This document shows, one piece after another, positions 14,977 to 24,916 of a DNA stretch of 36,456 bases (position 1 is its first letter; every line of letters starts with the position of its first letter). The stretch spans positions 6,469-42,924 of the forward strand of contig NZ_SDKK01000032.1 of NCBI RefSeq assembly GCF_008107625.1, given 5' to 3'. The position numbers and the translations under genes were made by a program. Origin of the DNA: Zoogloea oleivorans (GTDB lineage Bacteria; Pseudomonadota; Gammaproteobacteria; Burkholderiales; Rhodocyclaceae). The notes beneath the pieces are model-generated. The model was not told the DNA's origin and did no database searches. It saw only the letters and a list, made by a program, of their open reading frames with translations.

Positions 14977-15699
14977 TCAGGCGGCGGATTCGCGCCGGGC
15001 AGCGATCTTGGCCAGGGCTCGACGTCCGCTGGAGATGTGTTCGCGCATGGCCTGTTCGGTGGCGGCCACGTCGCGGCGGCCGAGGGCTTCGAGAAGTATC
15101 CGGTGCTCGGCCAGCGACTGCTCGATGCGCCCGTCGATGAACAGGGAGTGATGGCGCGACAACTTGATGACCTTGCGCAGGTCGGTGATGGCCTGGGTCA
15201 GCCAGCGGTTGTCGGCAATCAGTTGTACTTCCTGGTGGAAGGCCTGGTTGGCCTCGAAGAAGCCGTCGATGTCGTTTTTGGCGGCGGCCTGTTCGAGGTC
15301 CTGGTGCAGGGCCTGCAGACGGGCGAGATCGGCTTCGGTGGCCTTGCGGGCGGTATCGGCGGCGCACTGTCCTTCGAGCAGGGCCATCACCGTGAAAATC
15401 TCGTCCAGGTCACGCTCGGATATTTCGGTGACATAACAGCCGCGGCGGGGCTTGAGGGTCACCAGGCCTTCGGAGGCAAGGACCTTCAGGGCCTCGCGCA
15501 GTGGCGTGCGGGAGATGCCGTACTGGCCAGCCAGGGCCTGTTCGTCTACCCAGGTGCCGGGGGGCAGTTCATGGGCAAAAATGCGCTGGCGCAGGCGTTC
15601 CGCGACTTCCTGGTAGAGGGCGAGAGGGGCGATCCGGCCTGCATTCATGAGTTTTGGGGACAAGGTTTCAAAAGTGAGGGATTCTGCTGTTGCATCCAT
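14977..15699 (-). CDS. GntR-family (FadR/FCD subgroup) transcriptional regulator
   Basis: A 240-aa regulator with an N-terminal winged helix (LYQEVAERLRQRIFAHELPPGTWVDEQALAGQYG, then ISRTPLREALKVLASEGLVTL) and a C-terminal all-helical FCD ligand domain. The FCD histidines that usually bind a metal are plausible in NQAFHQEV, and in RHHSL and AEHRILL. FCD-type members respond to small organic acids or acyl-CoAs. It is divergent from the methylmalonyl-CoA mutase operon, which it most likely controls. The ATG at 15699 lies inside a 12-base palindrome and has no ribosome site. An internal ATG at 15648 is the alternative start. Confidence 0.92.
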   Translation of the reverse strand: MDATAESLTFETLSPKLMNAGRIAPLALYQEVAERLRQRIFAHELPPGTWVDEQALAGQYGISRTPLREALKVLASEGLVTLKPRRGCYVTEISERDLDEIFTVMALLEGQCAADTARKATEADLARLQALHQDLEQAAAKNDIDGFFEANQAFHQEVQLIADNRWLTQAITDLRKVIKLSRHHSLFIDGRIEQSLAEHRILLEALGRRDVAATEQAMREHISSGRRALAKIAARRESAA

Positions 15700-15738
15700 A
15701 ATTATGGATAAAGTATTATCTGGAGGATAGCAAGTCAA
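15696..15738 (-). promoter_or_regulatory. gntR promoter with two palindromic operator candidates
   Basis: On the minus strand TTGACT (15738-15733) is a good -35, and TACTTT (15715-15710) lies 17 bases on as a weak -10. Two inverted repeats overlap this promoter and the start codon: GATAA-4-TTATC (15707-15720) and the perfect CCATAATTATGG (15696-15707). This is a natural autoregulatory arrangement, and the mRNA would be almost leaderless. Confidence 0.5.
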
Positions 15739-15844
15739 GTTCCTGCGCAGGATGTCACCCTTGTGTCGGTCAGGCGGCAACATAGTCGTCAGACCACAAA
15801 AAAATAGAGGGAGGGAGAAAACTGCCCTGCGCGGGGCACGACAG

Positions 15845-15871
15845 CCGGCCGTGACCAGAGGTCACGGCCGG
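15845..15871 (+). promoter_or_regulatory. Perfect 12-base inverted repeat upstream of methylmalonyl-CoA mutase
   Basis: CCGGCCGTGACC, three bases, then GGTCACGGCCGG forms a 12-base stem about 60 bases before the ATG of the mutase gene. No T tract follows. It may be a leader RNA hairpin or a dimer-protein operator in the DNA. No conserved cobalamin riboswitch box was found in the leader. Confidence 0.55.
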
Positions 15872-15931
15872 TACTGGCGTCACATATTACTAAAGGCCGC
15901 CCAGCGGCCCAGCTACGAGGGTAGAAAAGCC

Positions 15932-18094
15932 ATGGCGAACAATTCCGAACCGACCTTCCCCCAACCCGAACTTGGTGCCTGGAACAAGGCAGCCGCCAAG
16001 TCGGCTCCCGAAGGCGACATCGCCAAGCTGAACTGGGTGACGCCGGAGGGCATCACGGTCAAGCCGCTGTACACCGCCGCTGACCTGGACGGTCTCAAGT
16101 ACACCAATACGCTGCCGGGCTTCGAGCCCTTCCTGCGCGGCCCCCAGGCCACCATGTACGCCGCGCGTCCGTGGACCATCCGCCAGTACGCCGGTTTCTC
16201 GACCGCCGAAGCATCCAACGCTTTCTACCGCAAGGCGCTGGCCGCCGGCGGTCAGGGCGTCTCGGTGGCCTTCGATCTGGCCACCCACCGGGGCTACGAC
16301 TCCGACAATCCCCGCGTGGTCGGTGACGTCGGCAAGGCCGGCGTGGCCATCGACTCCGTCGAGGACATGAAGATCCTCTTCAACGAGATTCCCCTCGACA
16401 AGGTGTCGGTGTCCATGACCATGAACGGCGCCGTGCTGCCGATCCTGGCCGGCTACATCGTGGCTGCCGAAGAGCAGGGCGTTTCGCAGGACAAGCTGTC
16501 CGGGACCATCCAGAACGACATCCTCAAGGAGTTCATGGTCCGCAACACCTACATCTACCCGCCGACGCCGTCGATGAAGATCATCGCCGACATCTTCAAT
16601 TACACGTCGTCGCACATGCCGAAGTTCAACTCGATCTCGATCTCGGGTTACCACATCCAGGAAGCCGGCGCCAACCAGGCCATCGAGCTGGCCTTCACGC
16701 TGGCCGACGGTGTGGAATACGTGCGCACCGGCATCAAGTCGGGTATGGACGTCGACACCTTCGCCGGCCGCCTGTCCTTCTTCTGGGCGGTGGGCATGAA
16801 CTTCTACCTCGAGATCGCCAAGATGCGTGCCGCGCGCATGCTGTGGTGGCGCCTCATGAAGCAGTTCGAGCCGAAGAGCCAGAAGTCGATGATGCTGCGC
16901 ACCCATAGCCAGACTTCCGGCTGGTCGCTGACCGAGCAGGACCCGTACAACAACGTCGTGCGCACCACCATTGAAGCGATGGCGGCCGTGTTTGGCGGCA
17001 CCCAGTCCCTGCACACCAACGCGCTCGACGAAGCCATCGCGCTGCCCACCGAGTTCTCGGCGCGTATCGCCCGCAACACCCAGATCATCATCCAGGAAGA
17101 AACCCACATCACCAACGTGGTGGACCCGTGGGCCGGTTCCTACATGATGGAAAAGCTGACCCAGGACATGGCCGACACGGCCTGGGCCCTGATCGAAGAG
17201 ATCGAGGCCATGGGTGGCATGACCAAGGCGGTTGAATCCGGCTGGGCCAAGATGAAGGTCGAGGAGTGCGCCGCCGACAAGCAGGCCCGCATCGACTCCG
17301 GCAAGGACGTGATCGTCGGCGTCAACAAGTACAAGCTCGACAAGCAGGACCCGATCGACATCCTCGACATCGACAACCACGCCGTGCGTGAAGGTCAGGT
17401 CGAGCGTCTGGCCCGCATCCGTGCGCTGCGCGACCAGGCCGCCGTCGATGCCGCCCTGGCGGCTCTCACCGAATGTGCCAAGACCGGCGACGGCAACCTG
17501 CTCGACCTGGCCGTCAAGGCCGTCCGTCTGCGTGCCACCGTGGGTGAAATTTCCGACGCACTGGAAGTGGTCTTCGGCCGTTACCGCGCCAACCCGCAGG
17601 CCGTTACCGGCATCTACGGTGCCGTGGTAGAGGGCAACGAAGACTGGCAGGCGCTGAAGGCCGACATCGAGGCTTTCGTGGCCGAAGAAGGTCGCCGTCC
17701 GCGCATCATGATCGCCAAGCTGGGTCAGGACGGCCACGACCGTGGCTCCAAGGTGGTGGCTTCGGCCTTCGCCGACCTGGGCTTCGACATCGACATCGGC
17801 CCGCTCTTCCAGACCCCCGAAGAAGCCGCCCGTCACGCCGTCGAAAACGACGTGCATGCCGTGGGTTGCTCGAGCCTGGCCGCCGGCCACAAGACCCTCG
17901 TGCCGGCCATCATCAATGCGCTGAAGGACCAGGGCGCCGACGACATCATCACCTTCGTTGGTGGCGTGATTCCGGCCCAGGACTACGACGCGCTCTACGC
18001 TGCCGGCGCCAAGGGCATCTTCGGGCCCGGTACGCCGATCCAGACCTCGGCCCGTGAAGTGCTGAAGCAGATCCGCGCAGCCCGCAAGGCCTGA
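15932..18094 (+). CDS. scpA: Methylmalonyl-CoA mutase, single-chain B12 enzyme
   Basis: This 720-aa enzyme interconverts methylmalonyl-CoA and succinyl-CoA using adenosylcobalamin. The N-terminal TIM-barrel carries [36 protein letters not shown] and [14 protein letters not shown]. The C-terminal cobalamin domain has the DxHxxG motif, [10 protein letters not shown], with the axial histidine near residue 602, plus [13 protein letters not shown] and FVGGVIP. Length equals that of the homodimeric E. coli Sbm type. The start [15 protein letters not shown] is chosen over a longer frame that runs through the regulatory leader. It leads the mutase-meaB-pccB-pccA operon. Confidence 0.97.
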   Translation: MANNSEPTFPQPELGAWNKAAAKSAPEGDIAKLNWVTPEGITVKPLYTAADLDGLKYTNTLPGFEPFLRGPQATMYAARPWTIRQYAGFSTAEASNAFYRKALAAGGQGVSVAFDLATHRGYDSDNPRVVGDVGKAGVAIDSVEDMKILFNEIPLDKVSVSMTMNGAVLPILAGYIVAAEEQGVSQDKLSGTIQNDILKEFMVRNTYIYPPTPSMKIIADIFNYTSSHMPKFNSISISGYHIQEAGANQAIELAFTLADGVEYVRTGIKSGMDVDTFAGRLSFFWAVGMNFYLEIAKMRAARMLWWRLMKQFEPKSQKSMMLRTHSQTSGWSLTEQDPYNNVVRTTIEAMAAVFGGTQSLHTNALDEAIALPTEFSARIARNTQIIIQEETHITNVVDPWAGSYMMEKLTQDMADTAWALIEEIEAMGGMTKAVESGWAKMKVEECAADKQARIDSGKDVIVGVNKYKLDKQDPIDILDIDNHAVREGQVERLARIRALRDQAAVDAALAALTECAKTGDGNLLDLAVKAVRLRATVGEISDALEVVFGRYRANPQAVTGIYGAVVEGNEDWQALKADIEAFVAEEGRRPRIMIAKLGQDGHDRGSKVVASAFADLGFDIDIGPLFQTPEEAARHAVENDVHAVGCSSLAAGHKTLVPAIINALKDQGADDIITFVGGVIPAQDYDALYAAGAKGIFGPGTPIQTSAREVLKQIRAARKA

Positions 18095-18113
18095 GCGGAC
18101 ACGTCGAGGACCC

Positions 18114-18137
18114 GCGCGCCGGCTCCGGTCGGCGCGC
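18114..18137 (+). other. Intercistronic hairpin between mutase and meaB genes
   Basis: An eight-base GC stem (GCGCGCCG/CGGCGCGC) with an eight-base loop lies within the 52-base gap, nine bases before the meaB ATG. It would mask the region where a ribosome site should be, and none is visible. It may lower meaB translation relative to the mutase. Confidence 0.5.
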
Positions 18138-18146
18138 ACGCCATTC

Positions 18147-19154
18147 ATGAGCCCCATGAACATGCCTGCTGAATTTCCGCAACGGGACGCTGCCGACCAG
18201 GCCCTGGTCGATGGCGTGCTCAAGCATCAGCTGCGCCCGCTCGCCAAGACGATCACGCTGATCGAATCCCAGCGGCCGGACCACAAGCAGCGCGCCCGCA
18301 GCGTGCTCGAAGGCCTCCTGCCGCACACCGGCCACTCCATGCGGGTCGGCATTTCCGGCGTGCCGGGCGTCGGCAAATCCACCTTCATCGAAGCCCTCGG
18401 GCTGCACCTCATCGGCCTTGGCCACAAGGTGGCGGTGCTGGCGGTGGATCCGTCGTCGAGCGTCACCGGTGGTTCCATCCTCGGCGACAAGACGCGCATG
18501 GAGCTGTTGTCCCAGCGCACCGAGGCCTATATCCGCCCGAGTCCGTCGGCGGGCAGCCTGGGTGGCGTGGCCGAGAAGACCCGTGAAGCGATGCTGGTCT
18601 GCGAGGCCGCCGGCTTCGACGTGATCATCATCGAGACGGTGGGCGTGGGCCAGTCGGAAATCGCCGTCGCCGGCATGACCGACATTTTCTGTCTGCTTCA
18701 GCTCCCCAATGCCGGTGACGATCTGCAGGCGATCAAGAAGGGGATCATGGAGATCGCCGACCTGATCGTCATCAACAAGGCCGACATCAATCCGCAGGCA
18801 GCCAACGTTGCCCGCTCGCAGATCAAGAGTGCGCTGGGCATGCTGCGCCATGCCTCGCCCAACTGGACACCGCCGGTGCTCATGCTTTCTGCCTTGCAGA
18901 AGCAGGGGATTGCCGAGTTCTGGAATACCATTACCGATTACCGCTCCATCATGCAGGGGAGCGGTGAGTTCGACGCCCGCCGTCGCCATCAGGCGCAGGC
19001 GTGGATGTGGGAATTGATCGACCAGGGCCTGCGGGCCCGGTTCGCAAGTCATGCCCGGGTAAAGCAGGATCTGCCCGGTTTGCAAGCGGCCGTAGAGGCC
19101 GGCCAGACGACGCCTTCGGCAGCCGCAGCGCGGCTGCTCGGCCATCTGGGCTAA
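18147..19154 (+). CDS. meaB: MeaB-type G3E GTPase, methylmalonyl-CoA mutase chaperone
   Basis: A 335-aa MeaB/ArgK family GTPase that loads adenosylcobalamin into methylmalonyl-CoA mutase and protects it from inactivation. The P-loop GVPGVGKSTF is at 71-80. The switch region VDPSSSVTGGSILGDKTRM, DVIIIETVGVGQSE and the base-specificity motif VINKAD are intact. The C-terminal dimerisation arm (WELIDQGLRARFASH) is present. It follows the mutase gene in the same operon, which is its usual partner. The first ATG has no clear ribosome site; ATGs at codons 4 and 6 are alternatives. Confidence 0.96.
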   Translation: MSPMNMPAEFPQRDAADQALVDGVLKHQLRPLAKTITLIESQRPDHKQRARSVLEGLLPHTGHSMRVGISGVPGVGKSTFIEALGLHLIGLGHKVAVLAVDPSSSVTGGSILGDKTRMELLSQRTEAYIRPSPSAGSLGGVAEKTREAMLVCEAAGFDVIIIETVGVGQSEIAVAGMTDIFCLLQLPNAGDDLQAIKKGIMEIADLIVINKADINPQAANVARSQIKSALGMLRHASPNWTPPVLMLSALQKQGIAEFWNTITDYRSIMQGSGEFDARRRHQAQAWMWELIDQGLRARFASHARVKQDLPGLQAAVEAGQTTPSAAAARLLGHLG

Positions 19155-19187
19155 AACACAATTCGTATCATTGACTGGAGGCTGTAC

Positions 19188-20723
<1,536 letters not shown>

Positions 20724-20743
20724 TTCGCTGAGGACGCCAAGAC

Positions 20744-22744
20744 ATGTTTACCAAGATCCTGATTGCAAACCGCGGCGAAATCGCCTGCCGCGTCATCAAG
20801 ACCGCCCGCAAGATGGGCATCAAGACCGTCGCCGTCTATTCCGAGGCCGACAAGGACGCCCTGCACGTGGACCTCGCCGACGAGGCCGTGTGCATCGGAC
20901 CGGCAGCCTCGAAAGAGTCCTACCTGGTCATGGACAAGATCATCGCCGCCTGCAAGCAGACCGGCGCCCAGGCGGTCCATCCGGGCTACGGCTTCCTGTC
21001 GGAGAACGCCGAGTTCTCCCGCCGCCTCGAAGAGGAAGGCATCAAGTTCATCGGGCCGAAGCATTACTCGGTCGGCAAGATGGGCGACAAGATCGAGTCC
21101 AAGAAGCTGGCGCTCGAAGCCAAGGTCAACACCATCCCCGGTTTCAACGAAGCGATTGCCGGCCCGGAACAGGCCGTTGAAATCGCCAAGGGTATCGGCT
21201 ACCCGGTGATGATCAAGGCGTCGGCTGGCGGTGGCGGCAAGGGCCTGCGCGTGGCCTTCAACGACCAGGAAGCCTTCGAAGGCTTCACCTCCTGCGTCAA
21301 TGAAGCCAAGAACGCCTTCAACGACGACCGCGTCTTCATCGAGAAGTACGTGCTGGAACCGCGCCACATCGAGATCCAGGTGCTCGGCGACTCCTTCGGC
21401 AACTACGTCTACCTGAACGAGCGTGATTGCTCCATCCAGCGCCGTCACCAGAAGGTCATCGAAGAGGCGCCGTCGCCCTTCGTCGATCCGGCGATGCGCA
21501 AGGCGATGGGCGAGCAGGCTGTGGCCCTGGCCCGTGCCGTGCAGTACGAATCGGCCGGTACGGTCGAGTTCGTCGTCGGTGCCGACAAGAGCTTCTACTT
21601 CCTGGAAATGAACACCCGCCTCCAGGTGGAACACCCGGTCACCGAACTGATCACCGGCGTCGACCTGGTCGAGCTGATGATCCGCGTCGCTGCCGGCGAA
21701 AAGCTGCCGCTGACCCAGGACGAAGTGCAGCTCAACGGCTGGTCCATGGAGTGCCGGATCAACGCCGAAGACCCGTTCCGCGGCTTCCTGCCTTCCACTG
21801 GTCGCTTGGTCAAGTTCCAGCCGCCGAAGGAAATCGACGGCCAGGTGCGCGTCGATACCGGCGTCTACGACGGCGGCGAGATCTCGATGTTCTACGACTC
21901 GATGATCGCCAAGCTGATCGTGCACGGTGCCACCCGCGAGCAGGCCATCTCGCGCATGCGTGATGCGCTGAACGGCTTCGTGATTCGCGGCATCTCGTCG
22001 AACATTCCGTTCCAGGCCGCGCTGATGCAGCACCCGCGCTTCCAGTCCGGCAACTTCAACACCGGCTTCATCGCCGAGGAATACCCGAAGGGCTTCGACG
22101 CCTCGATGGTGCCCCACGATGATCCGGCGCTGCTGGTTTCGGTGGCGGCCTACGTCTACCGTGCCTTCACCGACCGTTCTGCCTCGATCTCGGGCCAGCT
22201 GCAGGGCCATGAGCGCCTCGTCAGCGACAGCTGGATGGTTGTCCGCCTGAAGAAGGAAGGCAACGAGCATCACCCGGTGATCGCCAAGCCCATTCCCGGC
22301 GGTTATCACGTCGAGTACAAGGGCGAGACCTACGAGCTCAAGTCCGACTGGAAGCTCGGCGAGTCGCTGTTCAACGGCACCTGCAACGGTGAGCCTTTCA
22401 CGCTCCAGGTGGAGCGCCACAAGACCAAGTACAGCCTGTTCCACTGGGGCACCCGCGCCGACTTCATGGTGATGAGTGCGCGTGCCGCCGAACTGCTGGC
22501 GCTGATGCCCGAAAAGCTGCCGCCCGACCTCTCCAAGTTCCTGCTGTCCCCGATGCCGGGTCTGCTGCGCGAAGTGGCCGTGACGGTGGGTCAGGACGTG
22601 AAGGCCGGCGAGAAGCTGGCGGTCATCGAAGCGATGAAGATGGAAAACATCCTCAAGGCCGAGCAGGACTGCAAGGTCAAGAAGATCCTGGCCTCTGCCG
22701 GTGGCAGCCTGGCGGTGGACGAGGTCATCATCGAGTTCGAATAA
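20744..22744 (+). CDS. pccA: Propionyl-CoA carboxylase alpha (biotin carboxylase/BCCP) subunit
   Basis: A 666-aa subunit that carboxylates its own biotin with ATP and bicarbonate. The biotin carboxylase domain (about 1-450) begins MFTKILIANRGEIACRVIKT and has the ATP-grasp glycine loop KASAGGGGKGLRV and EMNTRLQVEHPVTE. The middle part corresponds to the BT linker domain that contacts PccB. The C-terminal biotinyl domain carries VIEAMKMENIL with the biotinylated Lys at about residue 632. The length and BT region fit PccA rather than a stand-alone AccC. The operon ends here with a strong terminator. Confidence 0.96.
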   Translation: MFTKILIANRGEIACRVIKTARKMGIKTVAVYSEADKDALHVDLADEAVCIGPAASKESYLVMDKIIAACKQTGAQAVHPGYGFLSENAEFSRRLEEEGIKFIGPKHYSVGKMGDKIESKKLALEAKVNTIPGFNEAIAGPEQAVEIAKGIGYPVMIKASAGGGGKGLRVAFNDQEAFEGFTSCVNEAKNAFNDDRVFIEKYVLEPRHIEIQVLGDSFGNYVYLNERDCSIQRRHQKVIEEAPSPFVDPAMRKAMGEQAVALARAVQYESAGTVEFVVGADKSFYFLEMNTRLQVEHPVTELITGVDLVELMIRVAAGEKLPLTQDEVQLNGWSMECRINAEDPFRGFLPSTGRLVKFQPPKEIDGQVRVDTGVYDGGEISMFYDSMIAKLIVHGATREQAISRMRDALNGFVIRGISSNIPFQAALMQHPRFQSGNFNTGFIAEEYPKGFDASMVPHDDPALLVSVAAYVYRAFTDRSASISGQLQGHERLVSDSWMVVRLKKEGNEHHPVIAKPIPGGYHVEYKGETYELKSDWKLGESLFNGTCNGEPFTLQVERHKTKYSLFHWGTRADFMVMSARAAELLALMPEKLPPDLSKFLLSPMPGLLREVAVTVGQDVKAGEKLAVIEAMKMENILKAEQDCKVKKILASAGGSLAVDEVIIEFE

Positions 22745-22848
22745 GCAATGCAAAGCGGTTGCACCGCGTCTCCCGGGCGGTGCAGCTGACAGATTTCATT
22801 CGATGGGGAGGGAGACTCGTCCTTGTGGCGGGTTCCTGTCGAGGGAGT

Positions 22849-22877
22849 GGGGCCGTCTTTGGACGGCCCCTTTTTTT
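22849..22877 (+). terminator. Intrinsic terminator of the mutase-meaB-pccB-pccA operon
   Basis: A perfect nine-base stem GGGGCCGTC/GACGGCCCC with loop TTTG is followed by seven Ts. A further seven-base hairpin at 22761-22783 (GCACCGC/GCGGTGC) lies just after the pccA stop and probably stabilises the 3' end. Confidence 0.93.
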
Positions 22878-22890
22878 ACTCCTGCGGTGC

Positions 22891-24153
22891 TCAGCCGTAG
22901 CGCCGGGCAGCCTCTACCGCGAGACCGGCGCCGATGCTGCCAAACAGGTCACCTTCGACGCTGCGTGCGTTCGGCAGTTCGGCGGAGATCCGTTCGCGCA
23001 ACTGCGGCACGCCGCTGGCGCCACCGGTGAAGTACAGGGTGTCCACCTGGTCGCGGGCAATGCCGGCCTGGTCGAGGAGGTTGCTGACTGTTGCCGCGAC
23101 CCGTTCCACCAGGCTGCGGGTGGCAAGCGTGAAGTCTTCGCGGGTGATGTCGTGGTGAAGCCCGGGTTCCAGGCGGTCGAGGTGCAGGCGCGTGCTGGCG
23201 TCGGTGGACAGGTCGATCTTGGCCTGTTCGACTTGCAGCGCCAGCCAGTGGCCTTCCCGCTGGCCGATGAGGCGGGCCAGACGGTCGAGCTCGCGGCGTG
23301 CGGCGGCGTCGCGGTAGATGCTCTGGAAGTCGGCGAAGGCCTGACGGGTGTAGGCGAAGTTGATGGTGTGCCAGGTGGCCAGATGGAAGAACAGGCCCGA
23401 CGGCACTTCGGCGCCGCTCTTCATCAGGCCCTTGTAGCCGAGCAGCGGCATCACGCATTCCAGGCTCAGGGCCCGGTCGAAATCGGTGCCACCCACGTGC
23501 AGGCCGGCGTTGCCAAGCAGGTCGTCGCGCCGGTCCAGGTGTTTGGCGCGCTCCGGCGACAGGCGCACGAGGGAGAAGTCAGCCGTGCCGCCGCCGATGT
23601 CGGCAATCAGCACCAGCTCTTCCCGGTCGAGGGAGGCTTCGTAGTGCAGCGCTGCGCCGATCGGTTCGAATTGGAAGCTCACGTCCTTGAAGCCGACCTG
23701 GCGGGCGATGGCTTCGAGGGTGTCCTGGGCGCGGCGGTCGGCGGCTTCGTTGTCATCCACGAAATGCACCGGGCGGCCGAACACGGCCTGCTCGAAGCTG
23801 CGCCCGGCCTGGGCTTCGGCGCGGCTCTTCAGCTCGCCGATGAAGCTTGCCAGCAGGTCGCGGAAGGGCAGCGCGCGGCCGCCGACCTCGGTGCTGCCGT
23901 CCATCAGGCTGCTGCCGAGCAGGCTCTTCAGGGCACGCATCAGGCGGCCTTCGTAGCCTTCGAGGTATTCCAGCAGCGCGTCGCGGCCGAAGTGGGTGCT
24001 TTCCTCGTCGGCGTTGAAGAAAATCGCCGAGGGCAGGGTTGGCTTGCCATCTTCCAGGGCTAGCAGGGTGGATTCGCCGGGGCGCAGCCAGCCGACGGTG
24101 GAATTGGACGTGCCGAAGTCGATGCCGCAGGCGCGGGCGGGGGTAAGGCTCAT
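22891..24153 (-). CDS. YegD-like truncated Hsp70 family protein
   Basis: A 420-aa actin-fold ATPase of the Hsp70/YegD type. ATP-binding motifs are CGIDFGTSNSTVGWLRPG (phosphate 1), VLIADIGGGTADFSLVRL (phosphate 2) and LYFTGGASGVPQLRERI (adenosine). There is no C-terminal substrate-binding domain, so the product is about two thirds of DnaK in length, which is normal for YegD. The cellular role of this group is not established. It stands alone, with its start about 180 bases from the FlgO-family gene and its stop next to the pccA terminator. Confidence 0.92.
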   Translation of the reverse strand: MSLTPARACGIDFGTSNSTVGWLRPGESTLLALEDGKPTLPSAIFFNADEESTHFGRDALLEYLEGYEGRLMRALKSLLGSSLMDGSTEVGGRALPFRDLLASFIGELKSRAEAQAGRSFEQAVFGRPVHFVDDNEAADRRAQDTLEAIARQVGFKDVSFQFEPIGAALHYEASLDREELVLIADIGGGTADFSLVRLSPERAKHLDRRDDLLGNAGLHVGGTDFDRALSLECVMPLLGYKGLMKSGAEVPSGLFFHLATWHTINFAYTRQAFADFQSIYRDAAARRELDRLARLIGQREGHWLALQVEQAKIDLSTDASTRLHLDRLEPGLHHDITREDFTLATRSLVERVAATVSNLLDQAGIARDQVDTLYFTGGASGVPQLRERISAELPNARSVEGDLFGSIGAGLAVEAARRYG

Positions 24154-24278
24154 GGGTGTTGCAGGGGATTGATTGGGGGGCGAATGCTACGCCGGATAGA
24201 GGCGTTTGCGGGCAAGTCTGTGGCGAGATTTGGACAAGGTTTTTTACCGGCCGGGCTACTGCGGCGGTGGAGCCAATG

Positions 24279-24312
24279 AACAGGGGGAACATCGCAGGAT
24301 GTTCCCCCTGTT
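24279..24312 (-). terminator. Perfect 15-base stem hairpin after the FlgO-family gene
   Basis: AACAGGGGGAACATC (24279-24293), a four-base loop, and its exact complement (24298-24312). It lies 22 bases past the stop of the FlgO-family gene. Only short T-runs follow on either strand, so it is a probable terminator with a weak tail or an mRNA-end stabiliser. Confidence 0.65.
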
Positions 24313-24334
24313 TGTGGCCCCGCAGAGGCCGCTC

Positions 24335-24916
24335 TTAACGTTTGCGGATCAGGCTGGCGATCTGCTTGTCCAGCGGCAGTGCGTAGTCGTAGGCTGCCAG
24401 GATGACGCTGGTGGCCGGGTTCACGATCTTCAGGTTCACATGCACGAGGGTGGCACTCTCGGCGTAGGTTCCGACGACCACCGCCTGCGCGTTGTGGGTG
24501 GATGCGACTTCCTTGATCTCGCGGGTGAGCAGGAACTCGCCCTCGTTGCGCTTCATGTAGACGCCGTTGCGGATCTTGAGCTCAAGGACGCTGTAGCCCA
24601 TTTGCGTCATGCGCGATGCGACTTGCTCGGAAATCAGGCGGCCGAGCGTCGAGGATTGCTCCAGTTGGTCGATATTGACCAGCGTGGCGACGACAAAAGG
24701 TGCGTTGTTGGCACTGGTGTTGGTTGCCGACGCGCTGCTGGAGGCTGGGTAGCGTTTGATCAATTCGGCAACGGCGTTGTAGTTGGCCGTATTGAATGAA
24801 TTGTTCAGTGCCTGCTCGTAGGTTGGCTCCGAGGCCAGCGGTGCCCTGGGTGCCGTTTCGCAAGCAGCCAGCAGCAGACTCGACGCAGCAAGCGCGGAAT
24901 AGATCAGCGGGCGCAT
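24335..24916 (-). CDS. FlgO-family outer membrane lipoprotein
   Basis: A 193-aa lipoprotein. The signal MRPLIYSALAASSLLLAAC gives a lipobox LAAC with Cys19 as the acylated residue. The body matches the FlgO family: PFVVATLVNIDQLEQSSTLGRLISEQVASRM, YSVLELKIRNGVYMKRNEGEFLLTREIKEVA and AQAVVVGTYAES. In Vibrio FlgO is an outer membrane protein linked to flagellar stability, but many members occur without flagellar genes, and none are near here. AAAGGA precedes the ATG at 24916. The gene overlaps the upstream lipoprotein gene by 13 bases, so the two are coupled. Confidence 0.88.
   Translation of the reverse strand: MRPLIYSALAASSLLLAACETAPRAPLASEPTYEQALNNSFNTANYNAVAELIKRYPASSSASATNTSANNAPFVVATLVNIDQLEQSSTLGRLISEQVASRMTQMGYSVLELKIRNGVYMKRNEGEFLLTREIKEVASTHNAQAVVVGTYAESATLVHVNLKIVNPATSVILAAYDYALPLDKQIASLIRKR

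Noticed and set aside
15752-15931. N-terminal extension of methylmalonyl-CoA mutase from an ATG at 15752
   Set aside because: The added 60 residues are Arg-rich, run through the 12-base hairpin and are absent from the family; the ATG at 15932 gives the normal N-terminus.
15740-15931. Possible cobalamin riboswitch before the B12-dependent mutase
   Set aside because: The leader is short and no conserved B12 box was found; the hairpin seen does not match the known class.
15890-18223. Very long open frame on the minus strand opposite the mutase gene, and similar ones opposite pccB, pccA, argS and the arginase-OAT fusion
   Set aside because: These are antisense shadows of GC-rich codon use. Their products are low-complexity, rich in His, Gly, Val and Arg, and match no family, while the plus or minus partner is a clear enzyme.
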